This document shows, one piece after another, positions 56,342 to 61,495 of a DNA stretch of 61,495 nt (the stretch's first letter is position 1; the number at the start of each line of letters is the position of its first letter). Source of the DNA: a beta proteobacterium L13 (GTDB taxonomy: Bacteria; Pseudomonadota; Gammaproteobacteria; Burkholderiales; Chromobacteriaceae). A program made the translations under genes and the position numbers. The notes beneath the pieces were generated by a model, which was given only the letters and a program-made list of their open reading frames with translations, ran no database searches and was not told where the DNA came from. Where the stretch lies: assembly GCA_000335715.1 (NCBI GenBank), contig AMYZ01000023.1:1-61495 (forward strand). The letters run 5' to 3'.

Positions 56342-58357
56342 TCATGCGACGTCCACTTGCGATGTCGGGCGCTGCCTGGCCAGCCGCAAATGGTCGGCAC
56401 CAGCATAAACTCGTCTTAAATGCAGATAGCCACCGCCCAGCCAAAACGGCTCCTGCCCGGCGGTGACATCTTCGGGTACTTCCGCCTGGCCGGCGGCCTT
56501 AGTAGCGTTGTACCGGGCTACCCATTCTTGTTCGGTGGCGCTTAGCCTATCGGCAGGCTGCCGAGACATTTGCTCCAGCATCGCCAGTATCTGGGGCTCC
56601 TCTTTGCCGGAAATCCTGAACCAGGCAAAAGAATCGTGCACCAGGTACTGAAACAGCTCGCTTGCCGCGCCTGGCACCACCGCTGGCTGGCTAGCATCAT
56701 GCAAGGCTGGCAGCTTGTCCCGGATCAGCTGCCAATTGCGAACTACATCGCCATCCAGCGTTGGCGGGGAGTAGTCTTGTTCCCTGTCGCGGCCAACCCT
56801 TACTTTCTCCCGCCGCGCCCAGCGCCGGTAGCAGGCAAGCTGTGCAATAAACTTCAGGTTACCGCCTAGCAAGTCGTTCATGTCGGCGGTACTGATGGCG
56901 GTACTGATGGCGGCCAGGTTATCAAAGCGCTGCCGCAACTTGTCGCGGCTGTCGCAGTCCGCCCAGCTTAGCCGCCACGCCAGGTACGGCAAATACATAT
57001 CCATCATCAGCGCTTTGTAGCTACCGCTCTGCCGCGGCAGCGTCGCCAGATAGGCATTAAAACGGCTAATCGTTTGCGGGTCGGCTTCCATGCGGTATTG
57101 AATGGCAGGGCGCATCTTCTCTGCTTTCAGCGGCACGCCAGCCAGCCTGGCCTTGCGGTACATCAGCCCCAGCGCGATGCGCGACAGCTTGTCTACCCCC
57201 TTGGGGTCGCTGCCGCGCCCCTGCTCTTTGGGGAGATAGCCGCCGCCTACGTCCGAGTGCACCCCAGGCAACAGGATTTCTTCGCTCTCCCCGTCCAGAC
57301 TATCGCCCACCTGGATGGAATCCAGCGGAAACGAACGGCGAATCTCATGCCCAGCCACCAGATGCACGCACCGCACCCCCGGGGGCACCCGCAGCGACAC
57401 CTCGGCATCCGCCCAGGCGGCATGGCCGTCCCATAGCAGCGATGACGACGCCAGCCCTACCGACGCCACAGTATCGAAGATACCCAGAAAGTCGAATTCC
57501 ACCGGGAAACCCGCCAGGGTGTACTGGCTGCTGCTGTACAGCTGATTGGCATCGCGCAGCAGCTGCGCATCCAGCTCGCACAGTTTGCGCAGCCAGTTCA
57601 AAAAGCAGCGTGCCTTGGTGGCGCCGCGCGAAAAACCGAAAGCCGAGACATGAATGCGGATAACCTTGCCCTTGTCTTCGTTGGCCGGGCGGCCGTTGGG
57701 GCCGATCATGAACGCTGCCAATGCGCCGTGCAGCTCTGTCAGCACCCCGCGCAGCACAGCGTAGGAGGATTGCTGGCCGTTTTCGATTTCACGGGCGGAC
57801 AGATAGCGTTCGCGCTTGAGGTGCCAGCCGGTCAGTACCAGCTGGCTGCTAATCTCGGCAATGCGTGCATCACTCAGCAGCGCCTTGCCAAAGAAATAGC
57901 GATGGATATTGTTGATGGCCTGCATCAGGCCCCAGCTTATGCGTTCGTGGCCAAATGCGGCCGCCGCGGCACCGAAAAGGCTGTCCCCGGGGTCGTTGAC
58001 CTTATCAAAAGGGGTGCCCACCCCCGGCACATATACTTTGAAAAAGTGCGGGTAGTCCTGCCATGACTGGTCGCCGCTGATCACGCCCTGCACCACCTGG
58101 CCGGGGTAGGTATCGTATAGCCGGGCCACATTGGAATAGCCCTCGTTGCGGGTACAGCTATTATAGTTATTGCGGGTGCCGTCAAAGAAAAAACCGAAGA
58201 ACAGATTGAAATCGCAACTGACCGCCGGGTTGGTAATGGGGGGGAGTTCGCGGTTTTCGTACCCTTGTAAGATAGTACGGTCGCTATCTGTAAAGAATGA
58301 TCTAAAACTGCAGGGATCTGCCGCTGTAGCTGGAATGCTTGAGCAAATTTTAGTCAT
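56342..58357 (-). CDS. Tle1-family type VI phospholipase effector (DUF2235)
   Basis: 671 residues with the DUF2235 alpha/beta hydrolase signature FFFDGTRNN (57-64). The lipase triad shows as Ser243 (nucleophile elbow GFSRGA), Asp295 (FDTVASVG) and His367 (LPGVHSDVGGGY). Tle1 proteins are type VI secretion phospholipases delivered on VgrG that attack rival membranes. It overlaps the upstream lipoprotein gene by 4 bases and lies in the vgrG-DUF4123-lipoprotein-Tle1 cassette, which supports secretion through that VgrG. Confidence 0.9.
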   Translation of the reverse strand: MTKICSSIPATAADPCSFRSFFTDSDRTILQGYENRELPPITNPAVSCDFNLFFGFFFDGTRNNYNSCTRNEGYSNVARLYDTYPGQVVQGVISGDQSWQDYPHFFKVYVPGVGTPFDKVNDPGDSLFGAAAAAFGHERISWGLMQAINNIHRYFFGKALLSDARIAEISSQLVLTGWHLKRERYLSAREIENGQQSSYAVLRGVLTELHGALAAFMIGPNGRPANEDKGKVIRIHVSAFGFSRGATKARCFLNWLRKLCELDAQLLRDANQLYSSSQYTLAGFPVEFDFLGIFDTVASVGLASSSLLWDGHAAWADAEVSLRVPPGVRCVHLVAGHEIRRSFPLDSIQVGDSLDGESEEILLPGVHSDVGGGYLPKEQGRGSDPKGVDKLSRIALGLMYRKARLAGVPLKAEKMRPAIQYRMEADPQTISRFNAYLATLPRQSGSYKALMMDMYLPYLAWRLSWADCDSRDKLRQRFDNLAAISTAISTADMNDLLGGNLKFIAQLACYRRWARREKVRVGRDREQDYSPPTLDGDVVRNWQLIRDKLPALHDASQPAVVPGAASELFQYLVHDSFAWFRISGKEEPQILAMLEQMSRQPADRLSATEQEWVARYNATKAAGQAEVPEDVTAGQEPFWLGGGYLHLRRVYAGADHLRLARQRPTSQVDVA

Positions 58358-59004
58358 GGCCTCGCTCCCATAAGGGAGATACGTCTTTTAACAATCTCGA
58401 TTGCTGCCCTGAATTTCTCTGCTTCAGCATCTCGACGCAGTAGTGCCTTTTCAAAGTCTTCTAAATCATCCGTTAACAGCTTCATATCCCTATCCCAAAT
58501 CTTCCGTCTGTATTCCACGGTGGGCACCGGCCAACCCTTCACCTCGCCCGGCCACAGCGCATGGTTCGGGCTGTAACTGCTCACCACCAGCTTCACCTTG
58601 CCACCCGGCAATAGCTGCACCCATACCGTGCCGGCATCCTCCGGCTTGTACGGCGGAACATCGACACGGTGCAGGATCAGCGGCAGCGTTTCCTTGCTCC
58701 ATTCGGCAGAATTCTTCGCGCGCGTACCATCGATGGTTTGTACCACCAGCTGCATACCCGGCTGCCACTTGGCCGGCAGGCTCACGCAGCACATGATGCC
58801 GCTGGCACCAAAAGCCTCTACCCCCTCTGCCGCCATCGCCTTGTCCGGCTCGTCCACGGTCGCCACGCCCACCCAGTCGAATGGCCAGTCGGTATAGTTC
58901 ACCGCCGTCAGCGACGGCCCTAGCTTAATGCCGCCACCCAGGCTGCTGCAGGCGCAGAGCAGCAAAACCAATGTGACTGACAAGAGATAACGCCACTTTT
59001 TCAT
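58354..59004 (-). CDS. DUF3304-type lipoprotein, probable Tle1 immunity protein
   Basis: 216 residues with a lipoprotein signal (LLLCACSSL, Cys near residue 19), so anchored to a membrane facing the periplasm. The body (NYTDWPFDWVGV, GIMCCVSLPAKWQPGMQLVV) looks like the DUF3304 proteins that sit next to type VI lipase genes. Periplasmic lipoproteins of this kind protect the producer from its own Tle effector. It precedes and overlaps the effector gene, as expected for an effector/immunity pair. Immunity is inferred from position. Confidence 0.78.
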   Translation of the reverse strand: MKKWRYLLSVTLVLLLCACSSLGGGIKLGPSLTAVNYTDWPFDWVGVATVDEPDKAMAAEGVEAFGASGIMCCVSLPAKWQPGMQLVVQTIDGTRAKNSAEWSKETLPLILHRVDVPPYKPEDAGTVWVQLLPGGKVKLVVSSYSPNHALWPGEVKGWPVPTVEYRRKIWDRDMKLLTDDLEDFEKALLRRDAEAEKFRAAIEIVKRRISLMGARP

Positions 59005-59016
59005 GACCGGTCTCCC

Positions 59017-59799
59017 CTAAGATGACAAGGCATCACTTTGCGCAAGTGATGCAATCGCTGCTAAACAAACGGAAATTCGTTCGTGCGGGTCTGCTATACC
59101 CTGCAGGTCTGCTGCATGCAAAGCACGCACCGTCACATCATGGCAGTCAGCCAGTACGGCGGGCTGTATACGGCTATGGAAATGGAGCTGGTACAGCACC
59201 TCATCGGCCTCTGCCGCGCTGATCAGGGCGTGGGTTTGGCGGGTATCCAGCGTGACTTTTTCAGCCGGTGCCAGGTTTTGATCAGCCATACGCATGGCGT
59301 GCCACCCTGCGCCCAGCCTGTCGGGCAGTAAGCAGCCTATTGCCGGGCCATAAAACTGGCCGCGCTGGATATCGCTTATAACCGCATCGACATCGCGTAA
59401 GCGCCGCGTGTCGGCGTAACGCAAATTGAAAAAGCTACCGTCTGCATTGACGACACACCACGGAAACAGGCGCTGTGCCAGCTCGGGCAGTGTTTCCGGC
59501 GTTTGCCAAAGGCTAGCCATTGGCAAACCGTCACAGATTTCTAGCAGCGCCTGCACGATGGCTCGGCTATCTGGCCCGATGGTGACAAGAAGGGGGGATA
59601 CCGCTTGCAACTCATCCAGACCATCGTGGCATTGTGTAAAAACACTGATCCAGGGTTGGCCGCATTTCTTCAGCGAACGCAGTAACTTCGGGTGCTGTGA
59701 ACCGTCCAGTAGCAGATATTGATGGATATCGTGGCGGCCTATGTTTTGCAGTTGGTTTTTTAGCGCGGCCACATCTACAGAGTGGATTAGTTTCATCAT
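59017..59799 (-). CDS. DUF4123 type VI effector adaptor
   Basis: 260 residues. The N-terminal part HQYLLLDGSQHPKLLRSLKKCGQPWISVF and the VSPLLVTIGPDSRAIVQALLE segment fit DUF4123 (Tap-1/TEC), chaperones that load a particular effector onto VgrG. The ATG overlaps the vgrG stop by 4 bases and the immunity gene starts 12 bases after its end, so it would load the Tle1 encoded downstream. Confidence 0.85.
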   Translation of the reverse strand: MMKLIHSVDVAALKNQLQNIGRHDIHQYLLLDGSQHPKLLRSLKKCGQPWISVFTQCHDGLDELQAVSPLLVTIGPDSRAIVQALLEICDGLPMASLWQTPETLPELAQRLFPWCVVNADGSFFNLRYADTRRLRDVDAVISDIQRGQFYGPAIGCLLPDRLGAGWHAMRMADQNLAPAEKVTLDTRQTHALISAAEADEVLYQLHFHSRIQPAVLADCHDVTVRALHAADLQGIADPHERISVCLAAIASLAQSDALSS

Positions 59800-61495
59800 T
59801 GAACCTTGCTGAATGCTGAACCGGCTTTAGCGGCTCTGATCAGGCAGTCAATACAGATGGATTGGGGGAACTGCGGCATGGGTACATTCATGCTGGCCGG
59901 CCCACTCACCTCATGCTTGGCGCCTTTCACGCTCACGGTACCAGGGCAGTGCACCTCGATATTGCCGCCGCTCATGCGGATGTAGGCGCCGCCACCGACG
60001 TTGAGCAGGATTTCCTCTTTCGCCGCGATGGTGATGCGGTCTTTGCACGACGTCACCGTCACGTCCTTATCCGCCGTCAGTTCCATCGCGTCGCTTTGCG
60101 CCTGAATCTGCACTTTGCCCTTCGCCGCAATCAGCTTCAGGCTGACTTTGTCTTTTACCCCCGCCACAAACAGGCTGATGTGCTGGCCGACGTTGTGCAG
60201 CCAGCGGCGGCCGCTGGTCTGGTTGGTGTCGCGCTGGGCGACGCTGTCGATATTGCTGCCTGCGGCCAACGTTAAGGAGTTGTCGGTGGCTGCGGCCAAC
60301 CCTGCCGGGGCGCTGAGGATGAGTAGCGACTGTTGGCCGGCTTGCTCTTTTGCTGCCCGGCCTTCCGGGTCGGTATTGCTGCCGGCCTCCCAGGCGCGCA
60401 GCGCGGCGGCGTGGTGTTGCAGGTGGCCGTCAGTTTTTTTGGCGCCTTGGCTGTTGTCGGGTTTGATTTCCTCGGGGCCGGTTTCCTGCCGGTCGGCGAG
60501 CTGGGCGCTGGCGGTGTCGGCCAGGCTTTGCGCCAGGGCGAGGGCGCTGTCGAGCTGGCTTTGGGCGCCGTCGCGGGCGAGCTGTTTGCCGCTGGCACCG
60601 CTTTGCGCTTCGGTGGACAGCAGCAGGCCGTGGCCGGCGCGAATGGCGCCGTGGTGGTCGGTGCGCAGCTCGAAGCCGTTGCCACGGGCGCTGGCCTGGC
60701 CGTTGCTGCGCGGGTGGGTGAGGTAGCCTTGGTTAAGCTGGGTTTTGCCGGGCTCGCTGCTGAGCTTGGCGCGCACTTGGCCGGGGGTGTCGTCGAACAG
60801 CAGCTCGCTGTACTGGCTGCCGTGGTGTTCGCGGCTCTGGATGCCGGACAGGGTTTTGTTGGCGGGCAGGCTGCCGGCGCCGCTGAATTGGGGTGTGGGG
60901 TGGCTGCCGTTGTAGAGCACGCCGCTGACGAGGGGGCGGTCGATGTCGCCTTCGAGGAAGTGGACGAGCACTTCCTGGCCGATGCGGGGGAGGAACTGGT
61001 GGCCCCAGCCGGCGCCGGCACTGGGCAGGGCGACGCGCAGCCAGCAGCTGGAGGTGTCGTCGAGGCGGGCGCCGATGTCGGGGTGTTCGTCGGGGCGTTG
61101 CCAGTGGAACTGGATTTTGATGCGGCCGAGGGCGTCGGTGTGCACTTCTTCGCCGGCGGGGCCGACCACGGTGGCGGTCTGGGCGCCGGGGGCGGTGGGT
61201 TTGGCGTGGGGGGTGTGGGCGTAGTCGGGGGTGAGCGGGATGCCGCGGCGCTGGGCGTCGAAGGTGGTGTGGAAGGCGAGGCTATCCTGGGTTGGCCGCA
61301 GGCTGGCGGGCAGCTGGCGGGCGAGCTCGTCGGGCAGGTTGTTGCGGGCGGTGAGCTGCTGGCGGGTGACGACGAATTCGCGCTGCTCGGCGTTATCGCT
61401 GGCGTGGGCGGGGTGGTCGTCCAGGCGGAACCAGTGGCCGGGGTGCAGGCCGCGCACGACGCCGCTGCCGTGGAAGGTTTTGGCGTGGCGGTCGT
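59796..61495 (-). CDS. vgrG: VgrG type VI spike protein with C-terminal DUF2345, 5' end outside window
   Basis: Open at the right edge; about 565 residues visible. It begins within AKTFHGSGVVRGLHPGHWF, a mid-protein VgrG/gp27 segment, continues through the gp5-like OB region (DALGRIKIQFHWQRPDEHPDIGARLDDTSSCWLRVALPSAGAGWGHQFLPRIGQEVLVHFLEGDIDRPLVSGVLYNG) and a long beta-helical DUF2345 region. An insertion with charged and Gln-rich residues lies between them. The spike is displayed on the type VI tail and carries effectors. The usual ATG start is not in the window. Two 10-mers 30 bases apart (60261, 60291) lie in the DUF2345 part. Confidence 0.92.
   Translation of the reverse strand, partial: DRHAKTFHGSGVVRGLHPGHWFRLDDHPAHASDNAEQREFVVTRQQLTARNNLPDELARQLPASLRPTQDSLAFHTTFDAQRRGIPLTPDYAHTPHAKPTAPGAQTATVVGPAGEEVHTDALGRIKIQFHWQRPDEHPDIGARLDDTSSCWLRVALPSAGAGWGHQFLPRIGQEVLVHFLEGDIDRPLVSGVLYNGSHPTPQFSGAGSLPANKTLSGIQSREHHGSQYSELLFDDTPGQVRAKLSSEPGKTQLNQGYLTHPRSNGQASARGNGFELRTDHHGAIRAGHGLLLSTEAQSGASGKQLARDGAQSQLDSALALAQSLADTASAQLADRQETGPEEIKPDNSQGAKKTDGHLQHHAAALRAWEAGSNTDPEGRAAKEQAGQQSLLILSAPAGLAAATDNSLTLAAGSNIDSVAQRDTNQTSGRRWLHNVGQHISLFVAGVKDKVSLKLIAAKGKVQIQAQSDAMELTADKDVTVTSCKDRITIAAKEEILLNVGGGAYIRMSGGNIEVHCPGTVSVKGAKHEVSGPASMNVPMPQFPQSICIDCLIRAAKAGSAFSKVQ

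Overview
The window is about 61.5 kb of GC-rich bacterial chromosome around the dnaA region. It suggests a free-living betaproteobacterium of the order Neisseriales, probably Chromobacteriaceae (Vogesella/Chromobacterium-like); this is an inference from gene content. The evidence is the mnmE-yidC-yidD-rnpA-rpmH / dnaA-dnaN-gyrB block (no recF between dnaN and gyrB), split PntAA/PntAB/PntB transhydrogenase, type IV pilus minor pilins, a VgrG/Tle1-type VI effector locus and many AsnC/LysR regulator-transporter pairs. No tRNA, rRNA, CRISPR array or transposase was seen.

Layout. 0.2-2.9 kb: tonB-exbB-exbD behind a Fur-box-like site, then a PiuC-type hydroxylase. 2.9-3.1 kb: a heavily folded, terminator-ended RNA on the minus strand. 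3.4-4.3 kb: LysR regulator. 4.3-8.3 kb: minor-pilin operon ending in an unusually long PilX-like protein. 8.6-13.1 kb: RND pump and adaptor. 13.3-18.0 kb: small genes, YidB-like protein, CPBP-like membrane protein, META/DUF4377 lipoprotein, FIST-domain chemoreceptor. 18.3-22.0 kb: aldehyde dehydrogenase with a sigma-54 promoter and its divergent AcoR-type activator. 22.8-27.7 kb: six-gene operon with an oxygen-binding-diiron-type protein, FimV-like TPR protein, receiver-like protein, MglA-like GTPase, a protein of unknown fold and a roadblock protein, behind an FNR/ANR-type promoter. 27.9-30.7 kb: pnt genes. 31-33.7 kb: glycerophosphodiesterase and two solute-binding-like proteins. 33.9-43.3 kb: mnmE to gyrB. 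43.5-46.0 kb: two nuclease-like genes, one in an AT-rich island. 46.2-49.2 kb: LysE exporter with AsnC regulator, and a rhuM gene bracketed by two copies of a palindromic element. 49.2-52.7 kb: polyamine-type binding protein, FAD oxidase and LysR regulator. 53-56.2 kb: ABC-F ATPase, DMT exporter and AsnC regulator. 56.3-61.5 kb: vgrG (cut by the window edge), DUF4123 adaptor, lipoprotein and Tle1-like phospholipase.

Two things stand out. First, the 10-mer GTTGGCCGCA (often AAGGTTGGCCGCA) occurs about 52 times by hand count, 26 on each strand, inside and between genes and several times as inverted pairs after stop codons. This resembles a DNA-uptake-sequence or terminator-type repeat, but it is not a known Neisseria dialect. 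Second, the 22.8-27.7 kb operon joins a GTPase/roadblock pair to a diiron oxygen-sensor-type protein and a FimV-like TPR protein under an apparent oxygen-responsive promoter. It is a good candidate for an uncharacterised oxygen-linked polarity or pilus-control system.
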